A program made the translations under genes and the position numbers. Source: Rhizobium sp. SEMIA4064 (GTDB lineage: Bacteria > Pseudomonadota > Alphaproteobacteria > Rhizobiales > Rhizobiaceae). From it: a stretch of DNA of 64,000 nucleotides. The notes beneath the pieces are model-generated. The model saw only the letters and a list, made by a program, of their open reading frames with translations, was not told where the DNA came from and searched no databases. This document shows, piece after piece, positions 11,003 to 19,399 of this stretch (position 1 is the first letter of the stretch; every line of letters begins with the position of its first letter). The stretch spans positions 1 through 64,000 of the forward strand of contig NZ_PYJN01000010.1 in NCBI RefSeq assembly GCF_003025035.1. The letters run 5' to 3'.

Positions 11003-11047
11003 GCATGTCGTTTTCGCAAAACCGCCGCACACTTTTGCGCGACATGC
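11003..11047. repeat. Rhizobial palindromic intergenic repeat, copy 2
   Basis: Near-perfect palindrome: GCATGTCG and CGACATGC form the outer arms, CGCAAAA and TTTTGCG the inner arms, around CCGCCGCACAC, with four extra T on one side. It lies 59 nt after copy 1 and just upstream of ispH, so the ispH leader may contain this hairpin. Confidence 0.65.
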
Positions 11048-11118
11048 ATTAAATGGAGCAAGCGGCGGGGCGAACCTATATCTGTAGCCTTGCCATCGCC
11101 CCGAATTTCGGAAGAGAC

Positions 11119-12126
11119 ATGAACATAGCGGTTTCCAAACCTGACCTGACCATCCGGCTCTGCGGCCCGCGCGGCTTCTGCGCCGGCGTCGATCGCGCCA
11201 TCCAGATCGTCGTGCTGGCGTTGAAAGCCTATGGTGCGCCGGTCTATGTCCGCCATGAGATCGTGCATAATCGCTATGTCGTGGAAGGGCTGGAGGCCAA
11301 GGGTGCCGTCTTCGTCGAGGAGCTCAACGAGATCCCGGCGGAACATCGCGCCCAGCCTGTCGTCTTTTCCGCCCATGGCGTTCCGAAGTCCGTGCCGGCA
11401 GATGCCGACGCGCGCAATCTCTTCTATCTCGATGCCACCTGCCCGCTGGTGTCCAAGGTGCATAAGCAGGCCATGCGGCATAACCGTCTCGGCCGCCACG
11501 TCATCCTCATCGGCCATGCCGGCCACCCGGAAGTGATCGGCACCATGGGCCAGCTTCCGGAGGGTTCGGTGTCGTTGATCGAGACGGTGGAGGATGTCGA
11601 CGCCTATGAACCTGCTGACCCGGACAATCTCGGTTTCGTCACGCAGACGACGCTCTCGGTCGACGACACCGCCGGCGTCATCGCGCGGCTGCAGCAGAGA
11701 TTCCCGAATCTCACCGCGCCGGCCGCCGACTCGATCTGCTACGCCACCACCAACCGCCAGGAAGTGGTAAAGGAAGCCGCTCCGGGCTGCGATCTTTTCA
11801 TCGTCGTCGGCGCACCGAATTCGTCCAATTCCAAGCGTCTCGTCGAAGTGGCGCTGAGAGCAGGGGCCAAGAAATCCGTGCTTGTCCAGCGCGCCTCGGA
11901 AATCGATTGGGACGATATCGGCGATATCAAAACCGTCGGCCTCTCCGCCGGCGCATCGGCGCCGGAGGTCATCGTCAACGAGATCATCGAAGCCTTCCGC
12001 GCGCGCTACAATGCCGTGGTGGAGCTTGCCGAAACGGTCAAGGAGACCGAGAATTTCCTCGTCAATCGCGAGCTGCGCAATATCGAACTGACGGTGGCCG
12101 ACATGGCCTTCGTCAATGGAGATTGA
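11119..12126 (+). CDS. ispH: 4-hydroxy-3-methylbut-2-enyl diphosphate reductase
   Basis: 335 residues from ATG 11119 (GGAAGAG just upstream); the frame is open 22 codons further but into the repeat region. The three iron-sulphur cysteines are C21 (GFCAGVDRA), C108 (DATCPLV) and C207 (SICYATTN), and the catalytic Glu is in [10 protein letters not shown] (E138). IspH makes IPP and DMAPP in the last step of the MEP isoprenoid pathway. It is followed by thrB and rnhA, an order seen in other rhizobia. Also known as lytB. Confidence 0.97.
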   Translation: MNIAVSKPDLTIRLCGPRGFCAGVDRAIQIVVLALKAYGAPVYVRHEIVHNRYVVEGLEAKGAVFVEELNEIPAEHRAQPVVFSAHGVPKSVPADADARNLFYLDATCPLVSKVHKQAMRHNRLGRHVILIGHAGHPEVIGTMGQLPEGSVSLIETVEDVDAYEPADPDNLGFVTQTTLSVDDTAGVIARLQQRFPNLTAPAADSICYATTNRQEVVKEAAPGCDLFIVVGAPNSSNSKRLVEVALRAGAKKSVLVQRASEIDWDDIGDIKTVGLSAGASAPEVIVNEIIEAFRARYNAVVELAETVKETENFLVNRELRNIELTVADMAFVNGD

Positions 12127-12129
12127 AGG

Positions 12130-12284
12130 GCCACCTCGTCCTTCGAGGCCTTGCCGCTTGCGCTGACGCTGCATCGACAAGGCACCTCAGGATGAGGTGG
12201 AGAGAGTTTCGTCGCCAGGTGCCAAAAATCAGTCCCCACCCTGAGGTGGCCCAAAGGGCCCTCGAAGGGCGAGGGCGGGTGGTT
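12130..12284. repeat. Two inverted copies of an interspersed palindromic repeat
   Basis: Unit one, 12130-12202, runs from CCACCTCGTCCTTCGAGG to CTCAGGATGAGGTGG and can fold as a long stem with CCACCTC/GAGGTGG at its base. Unit two, about 12235-12284, carries the same words in the opposite orientation (CACCCTGAGGTGG, CTCGAAGGGCGAGGG). Such CTCGTCCTTCGAGG...CTCAGGATGAGG elements are common between genes in alphaproteobacteria. They fill most of the 191-bp ispH-thrB gap. Confidence 0.65.
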
Positions 12285-12317
12285 GCGGTGGCCGGCATGT
12301 ATCAAAGGGAATAATTC

Positions 12318-13283
12318 GTGGCCGTTTATACCGATATTACCGAAGACGATCTCAAGTGGTTCCTGACGGAATATGATGTCGGCACGTTGCTCTCCTACAA
12401 GGGCATCGCCGAGGGCGTCGAAAACTCCAACTTCCTGCTGCACACGTCGCGCGAGCCTTTGATCCTGACGCTCTATGAGAAGCGCGTCGAGAAGGGCGAC
12501 CTGCCGTTTTTCCTCGGCCTGATGCAGCATCTGGCAAGCCGCGGCCTTTCCTGCCCGCTGCCATTGCCGCGCAAGGATGGCGCGTTGCTCGGCCATCTCT
12601 CGGGCCGTCCGGCCGCGCTGATTTCCTTTCTCGAAGGGATGTGGTTGCGCAAGCCCGAGGCAAAACATTGCCGCGAAGTCGGCAAGGCGCTGGCCGCGAT
12701 GCATGTCGCCGGCGAAGACTTCGCCATCAAGCGGCCGAACGCGCTGTCGCTTGAAGGCTGGCAGGGGCTTTGGGAAAAATCCGAAGCGCGCGCCGACGAG
12801 GTTGAACCAGGCTTGCAGGACGAGATCCGCGGCGAACTGGATTTCCTGAAGCGCCATTGGCCGAAGGGCTTGCCGGATGGCGTCATCCATGCGGATCTGT
12901 TTCCGGACAACGTCTTCTTTCTCGGCGACGCGCTTTCGGGGCTGATCGACTTCTATTTCGCCTGCAACGATCTGCTCGCCTATGATGTCTCGATCTGCCT
13001 CAACGCCTGGTGCTTCGAGAAGGACGGCGCCTACAACATCACCAAGGGCATGGCGCTTCTGGAAGGTTATCAGAGCGTTCGGCCGTTGGACGCCGCCGAA
13101 ATCGCCGCGCTGCCGACACTGTCGCGCGGCTCGGCGCTGCGCTTCTTCCTGACCCGCCTCTATGATTGGCTGACGACGCCAGCCGGCGCCTTGGTCACCA
13201 AGAAAGACCCGCTCGAATATCTGCGCAAGCTGCGCTTCCATCGCCAGATCGCCTCTAGCGCCGAATATGGGCTGAAGGCATGA
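12318..13283 (+). CDS. thrB: Homoserine kinase (ChoK-like ThrB)
   Basis: 321 residues from GTG 12318, with AAAGGGA upstream. It belongs to the aminoglycoside-phosphotransferase/choline-kinase fold version of homoserine kinase used by alphaproteobacteria, not the GHMP family. Visible are NSNFLLHT (nucleotide loop), the Brenner-type catalytic motif [13 protein letters not shown] near 190 and [10 protein letters not shown] (Mg-binding Asp) near 210. It phosphorylates homoserine for threonine synthesis; threonine synthase itself is at 29676-31073. It overlaps rnhA by four bases (ATGA), indicating coupling. Confidence 0.93.
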   Translation: MAVYTDITEDDLKWFLTEYDVGTLLSYKGIAEGVENSNFLLHTSREPLILTLYEKRVEKGDLPFFLGLMQHLASRGLSCPLPLPRKDGALLGHLSGRPAALISFLEGMWLRKPEAKHCREVGKALAAMHVAGEDFAIKRPNALSLEGWQGLWEKSEARADEVEPGLQDEIRGELDFLKRHWPKGLPDGVIHADLFPDNVFFLGDALSGLIDFYFACNDLLAYDVSICLNAWCFEKDGAYNITKGMALLEGYQSVRPLDAAEIAALPTLSRGSALRFFLTRLYDWLTTPAGALVTKKDPLEYLRKLRFHRQIASSAEYGLKA

Positions 13284-13720
13284 AACACGTCGATATCTTT
13301 ACCGACGGCGCTTGCTCCGGCAATCCCGGTCCCGGCGGCTGGGGGGCGGTGCTGCGCTATGGCGATGTCGAAAAGGAGCTTTTCGGCGGCGAACAGGAGA
13401 CGACCAACAATCGTATGGAGCTGATGGCGGCGATCTCGGCGCTCGGCGCCCTGAAAACGCCCTGCGAAGTCGATCTCTATACCGACAGCGTCTATGTCAA
13501 GGACGGCATCTCCAAGTGGATTTTCGGCTGGAAGAAAAACGGCTGGAAAACTGCCGACAAAAAGCCGGTGAAAAACGCCGAACTCTGGCAAGCCCTGGAA
13601 GAAGCCCGCAGCCGGCATCAGGTGACCCTGCATTGGGTCAAGGGCCATGCCGGACACCCGGAAAACGAACGCGCCGACGAGCTGGCGCGCAAGGGCATGG
13701 AGCCGTTTAAGAGGAAGTAG
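13280..13720 (+). CDS. rnhA: Ribonuclease HI
   Basis: 146 residues, normal for the family. The catalytic acids are D9 (FTDGAC), E47 (NRMELMA), D69 (YTDSVYV) and D133 (NERADELA), with [13 protein letters not shown] supplying the flexible loop and catalytic His. It cleaves the RNA strand of RNA-DNA hybrids, removing R-loops and primers. Start overlaps the thrB stop as ATGA. A hairpin without a T-run lies 45 nt after the stop, between rnhA and the convergent sulfatase gene. Confidence 0.97.
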   Translation: MKHVDIFTDGACSGNPGPGGWGAVLRYGDVEKELFGGEQETTNNRMELMAAISALGALKTPCEVDLYTDSVYVKDGISKWIFGWKKNGWKTADKKPVKNAELWQALEEARSRHQVTLHWVKGHAGHPENERADELARKGMEPFKRK

Positions 13721-13764
13721 GGGGTGGCTGTGGGCCGATGGTTGGATGGTCGCGCTACGCCAAC

Positions 13765-13789
13765 GGCGGGCGCCTTAATGGCGTCCGCC
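13765..13789. terminator. Hairpin between convergent rnhA and arylsulfatase genes
   Basis: Ten-base-pair stem with one G-T pair, from GGCGGGCGCC to GGCGTCCGCC, around a TTAAT loop. No T-run on either side, so it may act only as a weak bidirectional terminator or an RNA 3-prime stabiliser. Confidence 0.5.
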
Positions 13790-13814
13790 TCGATCTAGCG
13801 CGCACAATCGCCAG

Positions 13815-15431
13815 TTAATGAGCAGCTTGACTGGCCATCTTCTTGTCCAGCTCCTCTTTCAAAGCCTCCAGATTGAAGCTTGCGCCCTTCTGCATGGGCG
13901 GGAATTCGAGGAAGGTCTGGGCGGCTTTTCCCATCTCCTGCTGCAGGAAGACGTAGCGCCAGAATTCGTAAGCCCACCAATCCTTCGCGAAGAGCGACTG
14001 GCCGAGGCCCGTGCGCTCGAACGGGTCCAAGCGGAGGTTAAGGAGGATCGGCCAGTCGACCTTGACGGTGGCGCCGAACCAGCCATTCGGCTGATCTGTA
14101 AGCCGGTACTTGAAGTCGTCGATGCGCACCGCACCTAGCGTGGACTCGGCAAAATAGAAGACTTCATGCCGTTGCGACGGGCCCTTGCCAGTGATGAGGT
14201 CGGTCTGGTCATAACCATCGAGATGCACCTTGTAAGTCCGATCACCGATCTGCTTGCCCTTCTGGAGCTCGCCGACGATGTTCGGATCGCCGGCAGCAGC
14301 GACGAAAGTTGGAAACCAATCCAGCCCTGAGACAATCGAATTTTCCACCTTGCCTGCCGGTACGTGGCCGGGCCAGCGGATGATCATCGGTACGCGGAAG
14401 CCGCCTTCCATGACAGTTCCCTTGCCACCCGCAAACGGGGTCTGCCCGCCGTCAGGCCAAGTGAAGTTCTCGGTGCCGTTGTCAGTGGAGAAGGCAAGGA
14501 TCGTGTTGTTCTCGAGTCCGTTGTCCTTCAGGTACTTCATGACAGAACCGACGATGTCGTCAAGCTGCGCCATGCCGGCTTCCTCAAGAGACCAGCCGTT
14601 CTCGGGTGTTCGCATTTTCTCGTACTTCTCCGAGAGATGCGTAACCACGTGCATGCGCGTGGGATTGAGCCAGAGGAAAAACGGCTTATCGTCCTGCCTT
14701 GCCTTGTCGACGAACTTGAGGGCATTCGCCAGTATCTCATCGTCAACTGTCGTCATGCGGTCCGGGCAAAGCTCGCCGGCATCCTCGATTCTCTGCTTCC
14801 CGATCTTGCCCCAGCGCGGCTGTACGGTTGGATCATCCCCGTCGGTCGCATAGCTATGAACCATGTTCCGGGGACCGACCATGTCCTTCACCGCCGGCGG
14901 GTATGTAGAATGGCAGGGGTCCTCCATCGCATCGAGGTGATAGAGGTAGCCGAAGAATTCATCAAATCCATGCGCCGTGGGCAGGAACTGGTTGAGGTCC
15001 CCCAGGTGGTTCTTGCCGAACTGGCCGGTGGCGTATCCCATCGATTTGAGCACGGTGGCAATTGTCGGCGCCTCGTCGGGCATGCCAAGGGTAGCACCGG
15101 CCTGTCCGACGGTCGTCAGCCCGGTACGGATCGGCAGCTCGCCGGTGATGAAGTTCGCTCGACCCGCCGTGCAGCTCGCCTCAGCGTAATAGTCGGTAAA
15201 CCGCATGCCATCAGATGCCAGTCGGTCCAGGTTCGGCGTCCTGCCAGCCATGATGCCCTGATTGTAGGCGCCGATATTGAACCAACCGATATCGTCGCCC
15301 ATGATGAACACGATATTGGGCTTTTGTGGCTGCTGCGCGGAGGCCGAAGGCGTGATTGCCGGCGACGCCGCAAAACATAATCCGACACAGGAAGCGCCAA
15401 GCAGTTGGCGCGCCAAACTACTCCAGTTCAT
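13815..15431 (-). CDS. Secreted arylsulfatase (type I sulfatase)
   Basis: 538 residues from ATG 15431, which has AGGGAG seven nt upstream; the frame continues to 15497 but without a site. A signal peptide (cleavage near ASAQQPQ) targets it to the periplasm. D46-D47 in GDDIGW are calcium ligands. The formylglycine site reads C87-T-A-G-R91 rather than the common CxPSR. Further conserved segments are the STDNGTENF and GGKGTVMEGGFRVPMIIRWPG motifs. It should release sulfate from aryl sulfates or sulfated sugars. The maturation factor is not in the window. The flanking 514-bp empty region and single-gene position suggest acquired cargo. Confidence 0.9.
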   Translation of the reverse strand: MNWSSLARQLLGASCVGLCFAASPAITPSASAQQPQKPNIVFIMGDDIGWFNIGAYNQGIMAGRTPNLDRLASDGMRFTDYYAEASCTAGRANFITGELPIRTGLTTVGQAGATLGMPDEAPTIATVLKSMGYATGQFGKNHLGDLNQFLPTAHGFDEFFGYLYHLDAMEDPCHSTYPPAVKDMVGPRNMVHSYATDGDDPTVQPRWGKIGKQRIEDAGELCPDRMTTVDDEILANALKFVDKARQDDKPFFLWLNPTRMHVVTHLSEKYEKMRTPENGWSLEEAGMAQLDDIVGSVMKYLKDNGLENNTILAFSTDNGTENFTWPDGGQTPFAGGKGTVMEGGFRVPMIIRWPGHVPAGKVENSIVSGLDWFPTFVAAAGDPNIVGELQKGKQIGDRTYKVHLDGYDQTDLITGKGPSQRHEVFYFAESTLGAVRIDDFKYRLTDQPNGWFGATVKVDWPILLNLRLDPFERTGLGQSLFAKDWWAYEFWRYVFLQQEMGKAAQTFLEFPPMQKGASFNLEALKEELDKKMASQAAH

Positions 15432-15945
15432 GTTAATCTCCCTCTGTTGGGCGAGCATGGTTTGTGAATTGGGCATGCTCGCTGTGATGGCCACCACATA
15501 CGCCAGCGCCGATAGCCGGACCGCGGTCCCTCAAATCCGCAACCAACGTCAAGTTCGCCCCCTCGGGACGATGCATGCGATTTACCAAGGAGTATTACGC
15601 GCTGAGCGCATGACTTGACCCAAAGATGCGGGAAATCGCCTCTTTACGGCCTAACGAAGTCGATTAGGCGCTCAGCCACCACCATATGCAGCCACGCGGA
15701 CTGCGGCGACCGATCGCTATAGCTGCTGGAAGGTAACATAACACGTTTCTCGCGAGGCGTCCGCAATTCGGTAGCAACGACTGCCGTTCCTGCTAGCCCG
15801 TGATAGAATGCGCTGCGGCGAGGACCGCTTCGAGCCGAAAGGCGTCATGGTAGGTGCTCACCAAAAAGCCCAAACATAGCAACCCCGCATCTTGCCCCAT
15901 CCCCCTTTCCCTCTATGCTGCGCCAAAACAGCTAGGGAGATGAAT
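15432..15945. other. Long intergenic region with no gene seen
   Basis: 514 bp between the divergent arylsulfatase and the Dabb gene. Short frames occur but none has a ribosome site, family resemblance or coding-like composition. The sulfatase promoter must lie near 15440-15520. No convincing hairpin or dyad was found. Confidence 0.5.
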
Positions 15946-16254
15946 ATGATCCTGCATTGCGTTTTCATGCGGCTGAAATCCGCCATGACACAGGACGAGA
16001 AGAAAGCGCTTTTCGAATCCATCGCCGCCTTGCAGCAGGTCATCCCCGGCATCATCGATGTCAAATATGGGCCGAATGTCTCGCCGGAGGGGCTGCATGG
16101 TGGCTTCGTCGATGGCTTCGTGGTGACGTTCGAGAGCCCTGAAGTGCGCGATGCCTATCTCGTGCATCCCGAACACGTTGCCGTTGGGGGGCGCATCGTG
16201 TCCTCGACCGATGGTGGCCTTGCCGGCCTGCTGGTTTTCGATCTCAATCTTTAA
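15946..16254 (+). CDS. Dabb (stress-responsive alpha/beta-barrel) protein
   Basis: 102 residues from ATG 15946, which has AGGGAG at a 6-nt spacing; ATG 15940 would overlap that site. The Dabb pattern is visible: MILHCVFMRLK at the N-terminus, a helix with TQDEKKALFESIAAL, and GFVVTFESPEVRDAYLVHPEH near 65. The family forms dimeric ferredoxin-like barrels; plant members are stress-induced and some bacterial relatives are enzymes in aromatic metabolism. No specific role can be assigned. It is a single gene, convergent with the GNAT gene. Confidence 0.8.
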   Translation: MILHCVFMRLKSAMTQDEKKALFESIAALQQVIPGIIDVKYGPNVSPEGLHGGFVDGFVVTFESPEVRDAYLVHPEHVAVGGRIVSSTDGGLAGLLVFDLNL

Positions 16255-16284
16255 AGGGCCGCTGACATACACCCGTAGGCCTCG

Positions 16285-16971
16285 TTATACTGGTCGCCTG
16301 CGCGTAACGACGCGGAGATTCATCTCCGAGCGCAAGCGGAAACCCATCGTCTTGTAAAGCGAGATGGCCGGTGTGTTCGTGGCGTAGGCGTGTAGGTAGA
16401 CGGTTTCGTTTCTCGCCGAGATCTCGCCGGCAACGAAGCGGAAGAGCAGGGTGCCAAGGCCGCGTCCCTGAAAATCGGGATGGGTGCAGAGACCGCTGAG
16501 TTCGGTAAAACCGGGCTGCCGCATGCGCTGGCCGGCCATGGCGACGAGGCGGCCATCGATCTTCACGCCCCAAAAGGTGCCGAGGCTCTGGGCGCGCAGT
16601 GTGAAGGGACCGGGTTTGGTCAGCGTAGCCAACGCGAGCATTTCCGCTGCATCGGCTTCCGTCAGCGGCTCGATCCGGCTGTCCGAGATGCGCTCATAGG
16701 GCCGTTCGGCGATCATCTGCACCAGTCTGCCTTCAGTGACGATCGCCAGTCCTTCAGGGATCGAGAAAGGATTGACTTCGACGAGGGCCATGACCTCGTC
16801 GGCCACCGGCAGGCTCGCCAGAGCCTCGAGGCTTTCAGCCGTATCATCGGCGGGGGCTGCGAAGGGCACGATGGACGGCAGATAGCGGCGGGCGCGCTCG
16901 CTGCCTTCTGCCAACGTCGCGTGGGCAGTTCGAAGGGCGTTCCAGGCGGGACGGTCGAGAATATGGCTCAT
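16285..16971 (-). CDS. GNAT family N-acetyltransferase
   Basis: 228 residues. The C-terminal GNAT domain has the acetyl-CoA loop HPDFQGRGLGTLLF (Q/RxxGxG/A) near 165 and the motif-B segment NTPAISLYKTMGF near 195. The N-terminal half, with PFSIPEGL, is a second, degenerate domain. Substrate unknown. It overlaps the MarR gene upstream by four bases (ATGA), so the two form an operon, suggesting that the regulator controls the enzyme. Confidence 0.85.
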   Translation of the reverse strand: MSHILDRPAWNALRTAHATLAEGSERARRYLPSIVPFAAPADDTAESLEALASLPVADEVMALVEVNPFSIPEGLAIVTEGRLVQMIAERPYERISDSRIEPLTEADAAEMLALATLTKPGPFTLRAQSLGTFWGVKIDGRLVAMAGQRMRQPGFTELSGLCTHPDFQGRGLGTLLFRFVAGEISARNETVYLHAYATNTPAISLYKTMGFRLRSEMNLRVVTRRRPV

Positions 16972-17462
16972 GGTGTCTGCTCCTTGTCGAGACGGCCACG
17001 ACGGGCAAGCGGCGCTTCGGCAAGCCCATTCTCGATTGCAGCGAGCTGTTCCAGGATCGGCCCGGATATTTCGCCGCAGAGTTCGATAACCGCCCGTTCG
17101 ACGCGCGGCCAGACCGATCGTTTCGAATAATCGACGAGTTCCTGCCCTTTCGGCGTCAGCGAGACCAGTCTTCGCCGCTGATCCTCCGGTGAGGCCTGCA
17201 TGTTGACGTAACCCAGTTCCAGAAGCTGCGAAACAGTGCGCGTGGCACCCGGCTGGGTGATGCCGACTGCCTGGGCAAGTTCGCCGATGGTCAGCGGACC
17301 GGCGCGATCGATCGCCGCGAGGAAGGGATATTGAGCGGACTGGAGAGAGACGCCAAGCTCATCCATAATCTGCTGTGTATCGGCCTGAAGGCGTTCGCCG
17401 ATACGGCGGAAGCGGCTGCCGAGGCAGAGGAAACCAAGCGATTTCACGATATCTTCAACCAC
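16968..17462 (-). CDS. MarR family transcriptional regulator
   Basis: 164 residues. Winged helix-turn-helix of the MarR type: IGELAQAVGITQPGATRTVSQLLELGYV is the recognition region and SPEDQRRRLVSLTPKGQELV the wing. MarR dimers bind short palindromes and are often displaced by small phenolic or lipophilic ligands. The gene is first in an operon with the GNAT gene. A perfect 20-bp palindrome 20 bp upstream (17482-17501) is the obvious candidate operator for autoregulation. Confidence 0.9.
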   Translation of the reverse strand: MVEDIVKSLGFLCLGSRFRRIGERLQADTQQIMDELGVSLQSAQYPFLAAIDRAGPLTIGELAQAVGITQPGATRTVSQLLELGYVNMQASPEDQRRRLVSLTPKGQELVDYSKRSVWPRVERAVIELCGEISGPILEQLAAIENGLAEAPLARRGRLDKEQTP

Positions 17463-17481
17463 AGCGCTTTCCAGTCCTTGT

Positions 17482-17501
17482 TTATATAATGCATTATATA
17501 A
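17482..17501. promoter_or_regulatory. Perfect 20-bp palindrome, candidate MarR operator
   Basis: TTATATAATGCATTATATAA is its own reverse complement over all 20 positions and starts 20 bp before the MarR start codon. Being AT-rich it may also contain the -10 element, so repressor binding there would block transcription of the MarR-GNAT operon. Confidence 0.7.
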
Positions 17502-17556
17502 CTTATTATGTAAATTCTGTCAATTCTGCCCGCTGGTTTTCGCTCTCGATCTCTAA

Positions 17557-17587
17557 ATGAAAAGGCCGCAGGCACATGCCCACGGCC
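17557..17587 (-). terminator. Terminator of the zinc-type ABC transporter operon
   Basis: On the minus strand GGCCG/CGGCC flank an inner GGCATGTGCC hairpin, followed by TTTTCATTT. It lies 18 nt after the stop of the substrate-binding protein gene. Confidence 0.75.
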
Positions 17588-17604
17588 ATATTTGTACGGC
17601 TTCC

Positions 17605-18507
17605 TCAGCTCGACTTCGCCATCGCGGCGGCAAGCTGATCAACGTTATAACGGAACATTTTTTCATATGTCGGAGCCGGGCCGTTGGCCTTGGAGAGGGC
17701 CTCGACATAGAGTTCGCCGCCGGGCTCGGCGCCGGTTGCCTTGGCGACCTGCTTGACCAGGCGTGGATCGTTCGAGTTCTCGAAGAAATAAGTCTTCACA
17801 TGCTCGGCCTTGATCTGCTCGATCAGCTTGGCGACGCCGGCGGCCGAAGCTTCGGTTTCGGTGGAAACGCCGAGCGGCGACAGGAAGGTGACGTCGTATT
17901 CGCGGCCGAAATAGCCGAAAGCGTCATGGCTGGTCAGGATCTTGCGGCGATCCCCGGCGATCTTGTCGAACTTGCTGTGCGCATAGGCGTCGAGGTCGGT
18001 CAGCGTCTTGGTATAGCGCTCGGCATTGGCCTTGAAATCGGCGGCATCGGCCGGATCGGCGGCGGAAAGCGCTTTTTCGATATTGGCAACCCAGATCTTC
18101 ACATTGACCGGGCTGTTCCAGACATGCGGATCGGTGACGGTCTTGCCGTCGTCGACCATGGTGCGGGTATTGATGCCTTCGGAGACGACGACCGGCGTGC
18201 CCTTATAGCCGGAAGCGCTGATCAGTCTATCCATCCAGCCTTCCAGACCTTCGCCGCTAACGAAGGTGACCTTGGCCGTATTGAGCTTCTTGGCGTCCGT
18301 CGGCGAGGGCTCGAATTCATGGGGATCGCCGTTCGGGCCGACGAGGCTCGACACCTTCACATGGTCGCCTCCGACCTGTTTGACGACATCGGCCAGCACG
18401 GTGAAAGAGGCGACGACGTCCAAGGTTTCGGCCGAAGCGGGCGCCGCAATGCCGAAGGCGATGAAGGCCGGCAGCGCCGCCGAGAGAAGCAGTCTGCGTC
18501 TGATCAT
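17605..18507 (-). CDS. aztC: Metal ABC transporter, periplasmic binding protein (AztC/ZnuA-like)
   Basis: 300 residues from ATG 18507, with AAGGAG upstream; TTG 18525 is less likely. A signal peptide (cleavage near PASAETL) leads a cluster A-I solute-binding protein. The metal-ligand segments are DPHEFEPSPTDAKK (His near 63), DPHVWNSP (His near 128), LTSHDAFGYF (His near 193) and an acidic site in FFENSNDPR. The His-rich loop typical of ZnuA is absent, which fits AztC-type zinc proteins but also manganese binders. It is the last gene of a three-gene operon. The Zur-like dyad upstream of the operon favours zinc; the aztC symbol is tentative. Confidence 0.8.
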   Translation of the reverse strand: MIRRRLLLSAALPAFIAFGIAAPASAETLDVVASFTVLADVVKQVGGDHVKVSSLVGPNGDPHEFEPSPTDAKKLNTAKVTFVSGEGLEGWMDRLISASGYKGTPVVVSEGINTRTMVDDGKTVTDPHVWNSPVNVKIWVANIEKALSAADPADAADFKANAERYTKTLTDLDAYAHSKFDKIAGDRRKILTSHDAFGYFGREYDVTFLSPLGVSTETEASAAGVAKLIEQIKAEHVKTYFFENSNDPRLVKQVAKATGAEPGGELYVEALSKANGPAPTYEKMFRYNVDQLAAAMAKSS

Positions 18508-18526
18508 AAAAATCTCCTTGATCAAA

Positions 18527-19399
18527 TTAGCCCCTAAGATGGGGATGGGGAATAAACCGTCGGGCCAGGCCCGAAGGTGCGAAGAGAATGGAAAAGCCGT
18601 AGATCAGGCTCGCCGTGATGATGATGGTCGGGCCGGAAGCAAATTCGAGGTGATAGGAGGCGATGAGCCCGATATAGCCCGACGCGGTCGCGGTTGCCGC
18701 CGCGATCGCCATCATTGCGGGCAGGCTGCGCGACCAGAGTTGCGCGATCGCCGCCGGCAGCATCATCAGCCCGACTGCCATCAGCGTCCCGAGCGCCTGG
18801 AAGCTGGCGACGAGATTGAGCACCACCAGCAGCAGGAAGAGGAAATGATAGACCGGGCCTCGACCGCCCACAGCGCGCAGAAAACCGGGATCGAAGCACT
18901 CCATCACCAATGGCCGGTAGATGACGGCGAGCGCCAGGAGCGTCGCCGTGGTGATCGCGCCGATCTGGAAGAGGGCAGGGGCATCGATCGCGAGGATGGT
19001 GCCGAAGAGCACATGCAGGAGATCGATATTGGAGCCGCGCAGCGATACGATGAGTACGCCGAGCGCGAGTGAGGTCAGATAGAAGCTGGCGAAACTCGCA
19101 TCCTCCTGCAGTACCGTCATGCGGCTGACGAGCCCGGAGAGCAGTGCCACCGACAGGCCGGCCACAAGCCCGCCAAGCCCCATGGCCGTCAGCGACAGCG
19201 AACCGGCGATCAGATAGCCGATGGCCGCCCCCGGCAGTACGGCATGGCTCATGGCGTCGCCCATCAGGCTCATCCGCCTCAGCATCAGAAAGACACCGAT
19301 CGGTCCGGAGCCAAGCCCGAGGCAAAGGCACGCGATGAGTGCGCGCCGCATGAAGCCATAGTCGGCGAAGGGCGCGAGGAAGATATCATAAGCCGTCAT
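18527..19399 (-). CDS. aztB: Zinc-type ABC transporter permease (AztB/ZnuB-like)
   Basis: 290 residues from ATG 19399, which overlaps the ATPase stop as ATGA; the frame extends upstream to 19456 inside the ATPase gene. It is an ABC-3 family permease with about eight membrane helices and the family motifs LMLRRMSLMGDAMSHAVLPG near 38 and GTLMAVGLMMLPAAIAQLW near 205. It moves the metal released by the binding protein through the inner membrane. The 19-bp gap to the binding-protein gene indicates one transcript. Symbol tentative. Confidence 0.83.
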   Translation of the reverse strand: MTAYDIFLAPFADYGFMRRALIACLCLGLGSGPIGVFLMLRRMSLMGDAMSHAVLPGAAIGYLIAGSLSLTAMGLGGLVAGLSVALLSGLVSRMTVLQEDASFASFYLTSLALGVLIVSLRGSNIDLLHVLFGTILAIDAPALFQIGAITTATLLALAVIYRPLVMECFDPGFLRAVGGRGPVYHFLFLLLVVLNLVASFQALGTLMAVGLMMLPAAIAQLWSRSLPAMMAIAAATATASGYIGLIASYHLEFASGPTIIITASLIYGFSILFAPSGLARRFIPHPHLRG

